From: an uncultured Clostridia bacterium
GTDB lineage: Bacteria > Bacillota > Clostridia > Christensenellales > Borkfalkiaceae
Length of the DNA stretch: 43,968 bases
Direction of reading: 5' to 3'
NCBI GenBank assembly: GCA_944328495.1
Contig: CALVHR010000015.1
Span: 1-43,968 of the forward strand
Each line of letters starts with the position of its first letter. Position 1 is the stretch's first letter. Both the position numbers and the translations under genes were made by a program. The notes beneath the pieces were generated by a model. That model searched no databases. It was not told the origin of the DNA and saw only the letters and a program-made list of their open reading frames with translations. Below, one piece after another: positions 1-7,933 of the stretch.

Positions 1-25
1 GCACGAGTAGTGCCGCCGGTACCAT

Positions 26-72
26 GCGCTTGAAGCGCCTAATCAAGCCACCGGCTCAGCCGGTGGTACTTG
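26..72. repeat. Two adjacent palindromic hairpins
   Basis: Two inverted repeats lie side by side: GCGCT/AGCGC at 26-38, then CCACCGGCT (48-56) paired with AGCCGGTGG (58-66), flanked by CAAG (44-47) and CTTG (69-72). There is no T-run after either, so they do not look like terminators. They sit directly upstream of the promoter at 86-114. Paired terminal hairpins of this kind are known from IS200/IS605-type ends and REP-like repeats, but no transposase is visible and the window starts here, so the identity is open. Confidence 0.55.
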
Positions 73-85
73 ACTTTGCGCACGC

Positions 86-114
86 TTGCAAAAAAAGAAG
101 TTGTTTGCTATAAT
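86..114 (+). promoter_or_regulatory. Sigma-A promoter of the first membrane protein gene
   Basis: The -35 TTGCAA (86-91) and -10 TATAAT (109-114) are separated by 17 bp. The expected start near 121 would leave only about 12 nt of leader, with the GGGAGG ribosome site (122-127) at the very 5' end of the mRNA. Confidence 0.75.
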
Positions 115-132
115 AAATAGCGGGAGGAAATG

Positions 133-852
133 ATGCGAATCGAATTTTGGAAATTGTTTGCCCAGCAGTGTATCTGCATCGGGATCTTTTTTTCGGTGCT
201 CCTGCTGTCGTGGTATCTGCCGCAGGGAGCGAACATTGCTTTGGCTGTGGTTTTGGGATTGGGCGGTTTTATCGGATATATCGTGTGCAATCAAAAAGAA
301 TTTTTGGACGGATTATGGTTGTTTCCCGCTGTTTTTACGGCGGCGGCGGGATTTACGGCAGGCATTTATTTTTGCGGTTTGGAAAGCGCGTTTTTCGGAA
401 ACTGGAAGTTGTTCGCGGGGGCGGTCGGTCTTGTCGCGCTCGAATGCTTGATATGTCTGCCCGAATTTGCAGGGGCGGGATCGGTTTTGGCGCAGAAAAT
501 CGTCGGGACGGCAGCAGTATGCAGCGCACTTGCCTTTTCGATTCTGTGTTTTTGCCGCTGGAATGCGCCGAACGCCGTCTTTTGGCGGCAGGGAGCGATC
601 TTGTTTTTATTTATGTTTGTCTTTCTGCTGGGGCAGGTCGCATACATATGGCAGGGCGGCGACGTACGCCACAAGATGAATTTATCCTTTTGCGCGGCTT
701 TTTTTGTCGTGCTCTTCGTCGTTTTGTTGATCGTGACGGAGGGAGACGCGGCGGACAGCGTCGGCGACCTGTTTGCAGGGGCGGGGGACGGCGCTTCGGG
801 AGGCAAAAGGAGAAAAAAGGGCAAAGCGGGACGATCGTTCCCGAAACCATGA
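133..852 (+). CDS. Polytopic membrane protein, function unknown
   Basis: A 239-residue protein with about seven hydrophobic segments spread over residues 8-205, followed by a short basic cytoplasmic tail rich in Lys, Arg and Gly. Two in-frame ATGs stand at 130 and 133. GGGAGG at 122-127 lies 5 nt from the second but only 2 nt from the first, so 133 is preferred. I do not recognise a family; Cys and aromatic residues are frequent in the membrane segments. It is monocistronic: its own promoter lies at 86-114 and a strong palindrome follows the stop. Confidence 0.7.
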   Translation: MRIEFWKLFAQQCICIGIFFSVLLLSWYLPQGANIALAVVLGLGGFIGYIVCNQKEFLDGLWLFPAVFTAAAGFTAGIYFCGLESAFFGNWKLFAGAVGLVALECLICLPEFAGAGSVLAQKIVGTAAVCSALAFSILCFCRWNAPNAVFWRQGAILFLFMFVFLLGQVAYIWQGGDVRHKMNLSFCAAFFVVLFVVLLIVTEGDAADSVGDLFAGAGDGASGGKRRKKGKAGRSFPKP

Positions 853-870
853 AACAAATCCAAAGGCATC

Positions 871-897
871 GGGCGGCGCGTTTCAAACGCGCCGCCC
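871..897. repeat. Perfect 27-nt GC-rich palindrome after the first gene
   Basis: GGGCGGCGCGTTT (871-883) is followed by a single C and its exact complement. It begins 19 nt after the stop of the membrane protein gene. The downstream sequence is not a proper T-run, so it may be a weak terminator or an mRNA-stabilising hairpin. Confidence 0.5.
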
Positions 898-1089
898 GAC
901 GGTTTATTGCATTGGGAAGTACAGAAGTTTTTTGCAGGGTTGCCGTTTTTGCCGCAGTTCTTCGTTTCGCCATTGACGCAAAATTCGTAAAATAATTTGT
1001 TTTTTATCAAAAGCTCTCAATTTTAGCATTTTTTTAGCGGAGCGTATTTTATAATTTATTTATCAAGCTGTTTGGAGGAATAAACGATC

Positions 1090-2019
1090 ATGAAAAAGAA
1101 ACTTCTTGTACTTTTGATGGCTCTTGTCTGTGCTTTTGCCTGTGCGTTTGCTTTTGCCTCCTGTGACGACGGGAAAGATGGAACGGGCGGAGACGGACAG
1201 AACAATGAACAGACCGGCGGCAACGAAGGAACGGGCGGCGACGAAGGAACGGACGGCAACGAAGGTACGGGCGGCAATGGCGGCAGCGGCGAACAAAAAG
1301 CAGAGGTCGCCTATACTTTGTCGGAAGACGGGAATTCGTATGTTGTCACGAAAGGCACTTTTACGAGCGGCGAATTGGAAATTCTCGACAAATATGAAGG
1401 AAAATCGGTCACCGCAATTGCGGACAATGCTTTCAAAGACTGTTCCGCGCTGACCAAAGTCACGCTTCCCAGTACGGTTACGCAGATCGGGGAATATGCG
1501 TTTATGGGTACGGCGATCAAGTCTGTCAATCTTAAGTATGTCAGAACCGTAGGGAAAGGTGCTTTTAAAAATTGCACTTCGCTTGAATTCTTTACGTACG
1601 GTCCATATTTGGAAAATATCAGCGACGAAATGTTTTACGGATGCACATCATTGATGAACAGGATCGCTTTCGATAATTTTGGCAGTGCTATGGCAAAACC
1701 GAAGATCGCGTCGATCGGCGTGAGCGCATTTGAAAACTGCACGGCGTTGAGCGGTGGTTTTGCGCCGGAAGGACTTACGGCTATCAAAGAAGCCGCTTTC
1801 CGCGGATCGGGAATCACGAGCATCACGATAAGGCAGACGGTGACGAGCATCGGCGCGCAGGCGTTTAAGAACTGTGCGAAATTGACGTCCGTAGATTTTC
1901 AGCTTACAGGCGGGTGGAAGGCCGGTGAAACGGATGTCGCAGAACAGATAAGTATGGAAAGCATTGCTGCGCAATATCTTACCACGACGTATGCCGACGT
2001 GGCGTGGACAAAGTCGTAA
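1090..2019 (+). CDS. BspA-like leucine-rich-repeat lipoprotein
   Basis: A 309-residue secreted lipoprotein. Residues 1-25 form a lipoprotein signal peptide with a hydrophobic core and lipobox ending FASC, so the Cys should carry the lipid anchor. Residues about 28-75 are a Gly/Glu/Thr/Asn-rich linker. From about residue 95 there are repeats of the LRR_5 (BspA) type, with recurrent patterns such as IADNAFKDCSALTKVTLP and IGAQAFKNCAKLTSVDF. Proteins of this family are displayed on the cell surface and often bind host or bacterial ligands; the ligand here is unknown. GGAGG at 1074-1078 supports the start. A TATAAT lies at 1050-1055 without a clear -35. Confidence 0.85.
   Translation: MKKKLLVLLMALVCAFACAFAFASCDDGKDGTGGDGQNNEQTGGNEGTGGDEGTDGNEGTGGNGGSGEQKAEVAYTLSEDGNSYVVTKGTFTSGELEILDKYEGKSVTAIADNAFKDCSALTKVTLPSTVTQIGEYAFMGTAIKSVNLKYVRTVGKGAFKNCTSLEFFTYGPYLENISDEMFYGCTSLMNRIAFDNFGSAMAKPKIASIGVSAFENCTALSGGFAPEGLTAIKEAAFRGSGITSITIRQTVTSIGAQAFKNCAKLTSVDFQLTGGWKAGETDVAEQISMESIAAQYLTTTYADVAWTKS
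1219..1272 (+). repeat. Three 18-bp tandem coding repeats in the lipoprotein linker
   Basis: Three successive 18-bp units (from 1219, 1237 and 1255) encode near-identical six-residue blocks of the form G-N/D-E-G-T-G/D. A partial fourth unit follows. They make up the flexible linker between the lipid anchor and the repeat domain. In-frame 18-bp units could expand or contract without frameshift. Confidence 0.8.
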
Positions 2020-2054
2020 AAGCACTGAATTTTTATTCAACTTGGTTCAAAGCG

Positions 2055-2090
2055 AAAAACCGCCCCGCGGCACTGTGCCGCGGGGCGGTT
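2055..2090 (-). terminator. Intrinsic terminator of the transketolase operon
   Basis: A near-perfect inverted repeat spans 2058-2090, with AACCGCCCCGCGGCAC pairing to its complement. Read on the minus strand it follows the transketolase stop and is continued by TTTTTCGCTTT. On the plus strand there is no T-run, so its direction is clear, although it may also block read-through from the lipoprotein gene. Confidence 0.8.
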
Positions 2091-2109
2091 AGCGTTATGA
2101 AAAACCGAT

Positions 2110-4086
2110 TTACGCTTTGTTGAGCGAGCGGAATGCTTTTTCGACAACATTATCGGCTGTAAAGCCAAACATTTCGAACAATTTGTTTGCGGGAGCGCTT
2201 GCGCCGAAGGTAGACATGCCGATGATCTCACCGCAATCGCCCGCGTATTTATACCAGGAATACGGGGAACCCGCTTCCACACATACGCGCGCTTTGACTT
2301 CGGGCGGAAGAACTTCGTCTTTGTAAGCCTGCGGCTGTTTTTCAAATTCTTCCATGCAAGGCATGGATACGACGCGCGCGTCGACGCCTTTGGTTTTGAG
2401 AATATCTTTTGCTTTCATGCACTGCTCAACTTCCGAGCCGCTGGCGATGAGAAGCACGTCGGGCACTTTTTTCTCGCTGTCTGCGAGGATGTAGCCGCCT
2501 TTGAGTGCTTCCAGTCCCGAATTTTCGTATTGCGGCAGTGTCTGGCGGGTCAGCACGAGGCAGGTCGGCGCGTTGCCGGAAAGTGCAGAGATCCATGCGG
2601 CGGCCGTTTCTTTGCCGTCGGCGGGGCGGAACACTTTCATGTTCGGGATAGAGCGCAAGCCGATGAGCTGTTCGACGGGTTCGTGCGTGGGGCCGTCTTC
2701 GCCGACGCCGATGGAGTCGTGGGTGAGGATATAAGTCACGGGAAGGTGCATGAGCGCGGAAAGGCGCATTGCATTCTTCATATAATCGGTAAAGATAAAG
2801 AAGGTAGCGCAGTATGCGCGCAAACCGCCGTGCAGTTGCATGCCGTTCGTGATTGCCGCCATGGCGTGTTCGCGGATACCGAAATGGATGTTGGAGCCGC
2901 TCTTGTCCGCAGCAGAGAATGCCGCGTACTTTTTCATATTGGATTTATTGGAAGGAGCGAGGTCAGCAGAACCGCCGATGAGATTGGGAATGCGCTCGGC
3001 AAGTTTGTTGAGAACAGTCGAAGAAGTGCCGCGCGTCGCGTCTGCTTTGGGGAAATCGAACAGGTCGGCATCATTTTTGAGGTCGGGCAGTTCGTTGCTC
3101 ATATACTGTTTATAAAGTGCCGCGAGTTCGGGGTACGCCGCTTCGTACTCTTTGAACAGGCGTTTCCATTTACCCTGGCGAGCAACGCCTTTGCGTCCGA
3201 TCGCGTTGCAGTACTCGGCAACTTCCTGCGGTACTTCGAAAGGTTCGTATTCCCAACCCAAGTTTTCTTTGAGCTTTTTAAGATTTTCAGCGCCGAGCGG
3301 AGCGCCGTGGCAATCTGCGGAGCCCGCGAGCGGGGAGCCGTATCCGATGACGGATTTGCAGATGATCAGGGAAGGTTTTTCCGTTTCTGCTTTGGCTTTG
3401 CGGACGGCGCGTTTGATCGCTTCCATATCGTTTGCGTCGTCAACTTTCAAAACCTGCCAGCCCTGCGCCTTGAAGCGCATGCCGACGTCCTCGGTGAAAG
3501 TGACGTCTGTATTTCCTTCGATGGTAATGTCGTTGTCGTCATAGAAAAGGATGAGTTTACCGAGTTTGTGTGTTCCTGCAAAGGAGCAAGCCTCGTAGGA
3601 AATTCCCTCTTCGAGGCACCCGTCGCCGCAAAGAGCATAGGTATAATGATCGACGATGGGGAAACCTTCGCGGTTGAAGATGGCGGCAAGGTGCGCTTCG
3701 GCGAGCGCCATGCCGACGGCATTGCCGATGCCTTGGCCGAGGGGGCCGGTCGTTGTTTCCACGCCGGGGGTATGACCGTATTCGGGGTGGCCGGGCGTCT
3801 TATAACCGAGCTGGCGGAAATTCTTGATATCTTCCATGGAAATATCGTATCCGAACAGATACAGCAGGGAATAGAGCAGCATTGAGCCATGGCCTGCGGA
3901 CAGAATAAAACGGTCACGGTTGTCCCATTTCGGGTCTTTCGGGTTAAATTTCAGGAAATCGGCGAAGATGGTGTAACCGATAGGCGCGCTGCCGAGGGGC
4001 AGACCGGGGTGACCGGAATTTGCTTTCTGGATGGCATCGGCGGAGAGCACGCGGATTGTGTTGACCGCTTGTTCACGAACGTTCAT
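2110..4086 (-). CDS. tkt: Transketolase
   Basis: A 658-residue full-length transketolase, the thiamine-diphosphate enzyme that moves two-carbon units between ketoses and aldoses in the pentose phosphate pathway. The N-terminal domain begins with the conserved SGHPGLPLGSAPIGY region. The ThDP motif GDGCLEEG lies near residue 155, and the pyrimidine-binding domain includes SADLAPSNK and GIREHAMAA; EDGPTHEPVEQL follows. AAGGAG lies upstream of the ATG at 4086. The gene is the second of a two-gene operon: the phosphohexomutase stop is only 30 nt upstream. A strong terminator follows. Confidence 0.96.
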   Translation of the reverse strand: MNVREQAVNTIRVLSADAIQKANSGHPGLPLGSAPIGYTIFADFLKFNPKDPKWDNRDRFILSAGHGSMLLYSLLYLFGYDISMEDIKNFRQLGYKTPGHPEYGHTPGVETTTGPLGQGIGNAVGMALAEAHLAAIFNREGFPIVDHYTYALCGDGCLEEGISYEACSFAGTHKLGKLILFYDDNDITIEGNTDVTFTEDVGMRFKAQGWQVLKVDDANDMEAIKRAVRKAKAETEKPSLIICKSVIGYGSPLAGSADCHGAPLGAENLKKLKENLGWEYEPFEVPQEVAEYCNAIGRKGVARQGKWKRLFKEYEAAYPELAALYKQYMSNELPDLKNDADLFDFPKADATRGTSSTVLNKLAERIPNLIGGSADLAPSNKSNMKKYAAFSAADKSGSNIHFGIREHAMAAITNGMQLHGGLRAYCATFFIFTDYMKNAMRLSALMHLPVTYILTHDSIGVGEDGPTHEPVEQLIGLRSIPNMKVFRPADGKETAAAWISALSGNAPTCLVLTRQTLPQYENSGLEALKGGYILADSEKKVPDVLLIASGSEVEQCMKAKDILKTKGVDARVVSMPCMEEFEKQPQAYKDEVLPPEVKARVCVEAGSPYSWYKYAGDCGEIIGMSTFGASAPANKLFEMFGFTADNVVEKAFRSLNKA

Positions 4087-4116
4087 ACAAAAATCTCCTT
4101 TTCTATGATCTCAAAT

Positions 4117-5640
4117 TTATTTTGCGATAAAATCGTACAATTTTTGAAGGCCGACGAGCGCGCCGAACGGTTGTAAAAGCGAAGCAAGGTTTTGAGCAAT
4201 GGTTTTGCAGCCGCCGATTGAATCGCTTTCTATGTTCACGGGAAGAATGGGTTCATGCAGGCTCATGCGAACGAGAACCCAGCCGTCGCCGTGGCTTTTG
4301 TCAAAATTGATGCGCACGCCTTCAAAATTATCGGGCGCAAGGGAAAGCCCTTCGATTGCGGGAATGCGGGCAGTAATGTCCTGAATGGCATCGGAGCCGT
4401 ATTTTTTGAAGTCTTTTTTGCCTTCGCCTGTGAAGCCGAGGCGTATTTCCGCAGCTTCCTTAGGCTCGGGCAGATCCTCGATCAGCGAAGAAATATCTTT
4501 TCCCTGTTCGGAAAGTTCGGCAAGTTTTATAAGAAGACGGGTGACGAGATATGCGCCGTCATCCAGAAAATAATTTTCTTTGAGGGCGGCATGTCCGCTC
4601 GTCTCGATAGCGAGGGGGGCGTTTTTCCCCGCTTCGCATAATTCTTTCGCTTTGTCGATGACGTTTTTGTATCCGCGTTTATAGCGGCAATGAATTCCGC
4701 CGTGTGCCGTGATGAATTTTGCCAGTCCGTCGCTGGTCACGGAGTCGGTCACGATGACGGAGCCGGGCTCCTCTTCAAGCAGAATGGCGGAAATAAGCGC
4801 GATCAGGCGGTTGCGGTTGATCTCTTCTCCGTCCGAACCGACAGCCCCCGCGCGATCCACATCGGTATCGAAGATGATGCCGAAATCCGCGCCTGTCGCC
4901 TTGACCCGATCACATACCGAGCGCATGGCATCCTTGTTCTCGGGGTTGGGGATATGGTTGGGGAAGGAACCGTCGGGGTCAAGGAACTGACTGCCCGAGG
5001 TATCTGCTCCGAGCGGGACAAGCACGCGTTCGGCATAAAATCCGCCCGCGCCGTTGCCCGCATCCACAACGATCTTTTTCCCTGAAAGAGGACGTTCTTT
5101 GCCGGTGCGTTCGCGCACGAGACGCACGAGGTTTTCCGAATAACGGCCGAGATAGGAAATATCCTTTTTTACCCCGGAGCCGTGCAGGGATTTGCCCTCG
5201 GCAGCCAGCTGTAAAATCTGCGTGATGTCGCTTCCTTCCAGCCCTCCCGACGGCAGAAAAAATTTTAAGCCGTTTTTATTGTAGGGAAGGTGAGACGCCG
5301 TGATCATGATCGAGGCGTCCGCCCCGAAATCGGGTTCCTGCAAGAGCATGAACATGGACGGGGTCGAGGATAGTCCCGTAAAAATCGCATCGCAGCCGCT
5401 TTCGCAGATCGCGCGGAGCACGCAGTCGGAGATGCGTTTTGCGGACAGGCGCGAGTCATGCCCGACGGCAATGGTCAGTTTGTCTTTATGTATTGCAGTT
5501 GCAAGGCGGAAACAAAACGCTTTGACGATGCCTTCGACAGCTTCGTCGGTAAGGTTGACGTGTTCGCCCGCTATACCTTCGAGCGCCGTGCCGCGCACAT
5601 CCGTTCCGCTTTTGAGTTCCAGCCAGTTTTTCAGTTCCAT
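4117..5640 (-). CDS. Phosphohexomutase (phosphoglucomutase/phosphomannomutase family)
   Basis: A 507-residue member of the alpha-D-phosphohexomutase superfamily, which interconverts hexose 1- and 6-phosphates. All four family signatures are visible. The phosphoserine loop TASHLPYN is near residue 115, in the LP rather than the usual NP variant. The metal-binding DTDVDR is near 260, the sugar-binding ETSGH near 348, and the phosphate-binding RMSLHEP near 458. A GTG-start reading from 5664 would add eight residues, but GGAGG lies 5 nt before the ATG at 5640, which is chosen. Glucose versus mannose specificity cannot be told from sequence. Cotranscribed with tkt. Confidence 0.9.
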   Translation of the reverse strand: MELKNWLELKSGTDVRGTALEGIAGEHVNLTDEAVEGIVKAFCFRLATAIHKDKLTIAVGHDSRLSAKRISDCVLRAICESGCDAIFTGLSSTPSMFMLLQEPDFGADASIMITASHLPYNKNGLKFFLPSGGLEGSDITQILQLAAEGKSLHGSGVKKDISYLGRYSENLVRLVRERTGKERPLSGKKIVVDAGNGAGGFYAERVLVPLGADTSGSQFLDPDGSFPNHIPNPENKDAMRSVCDRVKATGADFGIIFDTDVDRAGAVGSDGEEINRNRLIALISAILLEEEPGSVIVTDSVTSDGLAKFITAHGGIHCRYKRGYKNVIDKAKELCEAGKNAPLAIETSGHAALKENYFLDDGAYLVTRLLIKLAELSEQGKDISSLIEDLPEPKEAAEIRLGFTGEGKKDFKKYGSDAIQDITARIPAIEGLSLAPDNFEGVRINFDKSHGDGWVLVRMSLHEPILPVNIESDSIGGCKTIAQNLASLLQPFGALVGLQKLYDFIAK

Positions 5641-5671
5641 TGCGGCCTCCGAAAATTTGATCACGTCATTT

Positions 5672-5700
5672 ATTATACTTCATCGTCCGTTTTTTTTCAA
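5672..5700 (-). promoter_or_regulatory. Sigma-A promoter of the phosphohexomutase-tkt operon
   Basis: On the minus strand, -35 TTGAAA (5695-5700) and -10 TATAAT (5672-5677) have a 17-bp spacer. The start would lie near 5665, giving a leader of about 25 nt. Confidence 0.75.
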
Positions 5701-5800
5701 GTTATTTTTATAGAAAGGTGTATGTTTGCGTCTGCTTTTTTCGCGAAAAATCGGCAAAATATTACAGGTCGAAAAAAAAGCTGCGAGCGGTGCGAACTGT

Positions 5801-5829
5801 TTTACAAAACGAGCGGGTTATGGTATAAT
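5801..5829 (+). promoter_or_regulatory. Sigma-A promoter of the DegV pair
   Basis: TTTACA (5801-5806) and TATAAT (5824-5829) are 17 bp apart. The first DegV gene starts 44 nt downstream with AGAGG as ribosome site. Confidence 0.7.
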
Positions 5830-5873
5830 AAACAAAAGCGTATGCTTTCACAAATTGACAAAGAGAGGAAAAC

Positions 5874-6764
5874 ATGAAAAAATTCATCGTATCCACCGAT
5901 TCGACAGCCGATTTGTATGCCGATTACATGGATGCAAACGACATCCGCCATGTCAGCCTGACGTACACGATTGAAAAGGACGGGCAGTTCACCGACGGAT
6001 TGGATGCCTTTACGGAATATTCGCAGTATGTCGATTTTTATAATCAGTTGCGAGGCGGAGCGTTTTCCCGCACGTCCATGCTGAACTATGAGAGCCATTA
6101 TCAGCATTTCCTTGCGCTTGCGAAAGAGGGAGCGAAGGATGTATTGCATTTTACCATTTCCACGGGTCTTTCGCCGACGGTGACGGTCGCGCGCAAGGCG
6201 GCGGAAGACGTGAAGAAGGACTATCCCGCTTTTAATCTCGTAGCGGTGGATTCGCTTGCGGCGACGATCGGGCAGGGGACGTTGGTGCGCGAAGCGGTGC
6301 GGCTGCGCGATGAAGGAAAGACGGTGGAGGAAGCCAACGAGTATGTGCTTGCGCTCCGCAGTCACATGCAATATTATATTATTGCGAACGACCTGTATTA
6401 TCTGAAGCGAGGCGGGAGAGTATCGACGCTTGCGGCCGTGGCGGGATCGGTTTTGCAGGTAAAACCCGTGCTTTCCTTTACGAGAGACGGAAAACTTTCG
6501 GTCGTGGAAAAAGTGCGGGGAATGAAGAAGGCATTTTCCAACGCGCTTGCGAAGATGGAAAAGTTTAAGCCGGTGGAAGAAAACCGCGTGATCTGGATCG
6601 TGCATACCGATGCGGAAGCGCAGGCGAACGAACTTGCGGATATGATCGAGACGCGGTGGAAATTTCGTCCGGACGTCACGATCATGGGGCCGGTGATCGG
6701 TTCGCATGTGGGGCCGGGTGCGGTTGCCGTCATGTGGAAGTCGGCGGAAGAGCGCAACGACTGA
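5874..6764 (+). CDS. DegV family fatty-acid-binding protein (copy 1)
   Basis: A 296-residue DegV protein. The family binds a fatty acid between its two domains; several members act as the FakB subunit that presents fatty acids to the FakA kinase. The N-terminus shows the STDSTADL motif, the centre SRTSMLNYESH and HFTISTGLSP, and the C-terminal half VDSLAATIG and YYLKRGGRVS, all typical. No fakA (DAK-domain) gene is in the window. It is followed 132 nt later by a close paralogue of identical length. AGAGG precedes the ATG. Confidence 0.92.
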   Translation: MKKFIVSTDSTADLYADYMDANDIRHVSLTYTIEKDGQFTDGLDAFTEYSQYVDFYNQLRGGAFSRTSMLNYESHYQHFLALAKEGAKDVLHFTISTGLSPTVTVARKAAEDVKKDYPAFNLVAVDSLAATIGQGTLVREAVRLRDEGKTVEEANEYVLALRSHMQYYIIANDLYYLKRGGRVSTLAAVAGSVLQVKPVLSFTRDGKLSVVEKVRGMKKAFSNALAKMEKFKPVEENRVIWIVHTDAEAQANELADMIETRWKFRPDVTIMGPVIGSHVGPGAVAVMWKSAEERND

Positions 6765-6786
6765 TCGCGGAATTGAAAAATAAAGT

Positions 6787-6861
6787 GCGCGCCGGGCATG
6801 TTCCGGCGCGCGTGTCATGTAAAGGCGGAGACAGCGGGGAGCGAGCGGAGCCCTCCGCTGT
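6787..6861. repeat. Two hairpins between the DegV copies
   Basis: GCGCGCCGG (6787-6795) pairs with CCGGCGCGC (6803-6811), and ACAGCGG (6831-6837) pairs with CCGCTGT (6855-6861). Neither is followed by a T-run. They could stabilise or process the dicistronic transcript, or act as weak terminators. Confidence 0.5.
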
Positions 6862-6896
6862 TTGCCTGCTCAAAAGACGATATACGGAGACAATCT

Positions 6897-7787
6897 ATGC
6901 AAAATTTTATTATTTCGAGCGATTCGACCTGTGATCTGTACGCGGATTATCTGCGCGAACAGGATATCCGCATGGTCAGTCTGACATATACAGTGGAAAA
7001 AGACGGAGTGCTGACCGAAAATCTGGATGCTTTTACGGAATACGGGCAGTACGTGGAGTTTTATGAACAATTGCGGCAAGGCGCATTTTCGCGCACGTCG
7101 ATGTTGAACTTTGAGAGCCACAAGCGGCATTTTGAGCAGATCGTGCGCGGCGGCGGAAAAGAAATAATGCATTTCAGTCTGTCGAGCGGGTTGTCGCCGA
7201 CGGCGGGTGTGGCGGCGGAAGCGGCGAAAGCGGTCATGGAAGAAAATCCCGGCTGTACGATCGAGGTGGTGGATTCGTTGGCGGCGACGATCGGGTGCGG
7301 GGCACTGGTCAAAGCGGCGGTGCGGCTGCGCGATGAAGGAAAAGACTTTGCGCAAACGCTTGCATATGTGCGCGGTTTGCCTCTGCACATCCAGTATGCG
7401 ATCATTGCGAACGATCTGTACTATTTGAAACGCGGCGGGAGGGTATCGGCGGTAGCGGCGGCGGCAGGAACGCTTTTAAAGATCAAACCGGTGCTTTCGT
7501 TTACAAGCGAAGGCAAGCTTACCGTTGTGGAAAAGTGCAAGGGGATGAAAAAAGCATTTGCGTACGCGCTTGCAAAGATGGAAAGATTCAATCCCTCGGA
7601 AGAAAATCGAATGATATGGATCGTGCATACCGATGCCAAAGAGCAGGCGGACGAACTTGCGGATATGATCGAGGCGCGTTGGGATTTCCGCCCGGACGTT
7701 ACGATCATGGGCCCGGTGATCGGTTCGCACGTGGGACCGGGTGCGGTTGCGGTGATATGGAAGACGGAGCAGTTGCGAGAGGACTGA
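6897..7787 (+). CDS. DegV family fatty-acid-binding protein (copy 2)
   Basis: A 296-residue DegV paralogue of the preceding gene. The two align end to end without gaps, at roughly two-thirds identity by eye. Shared blocks include GAFSRTSMLN, VDSLAATIG, NDLYYLKRGGRVS and GPVIGSHVGPGAVAV. The reading frame is open back to 6798, but the ATG at 6897 matches the N-terminus of copy 1 (QNFIISSDSTCDLYADY) and is preceded by ACGGAGA. Differences cluster at residues 36-42, 84-112 and 150-163, which could change lipid preference. Probably cotranscribed with copy 1. Confidence 0.92.
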   Translation: MQNFIISSDSTCDLYADYLREQDIRMVSLTYTVEKDGVLTENLDAFTEYGQYVEFYEQLRQGAFSRTSMLNFESHKRHFEQIVRGGGKEIMHFSLSSGLSPTAGVAAEAAKAVMEENPGCTIEVVDSLAATIGCGALVKAAVRLRDEGKDFAQTLAYVRGLPLHIQYAIIANDLYYLKRGGRVSAVAAAAGTLLKIKPVLSFTSEGKLTVVEKCKGMKKAFAYALAKMERFNPSEENRMIWIVHTDAKEQADELADMIEARWDFRPDVTIMGPVIGSHVGPGAVAVIWKTEQLRED

Positions 7788-7855
7788 GCGTTGGGCGAAA
7801 AAGCGCGGCAAATTGTTTTCTGCGATAAAAAAGTGTGCGGCAGGCAAGAAAATCA

Positions 7856-7884
7856 TTGTCTGAATAAAAAAATTGTGGTATACT
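7856..7884 (+). promoter_or_regulatory. Sigma-A promoter of proS
   Basis: TTGTCT (7856-7861) and TATACT (7879-7884) have a 17-bp spacer. The gene starts about 43 nt after the expected transcription start. No T-box-like leader fits in this space. Confidence 0.65.
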
Positions 7885-7933
7885 CAAAAGAGAATATCCG
7901 AAAACATTATAGAATATAGGAAAGAGGTCAAAC

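Noticed and set aside
2530-3885. 451-codon open frame antisense to transketolase
   Set aside because: Shadow of a conserved gene, low-complexity Phe/Ala/Gly/Val composition, no ribosome site.
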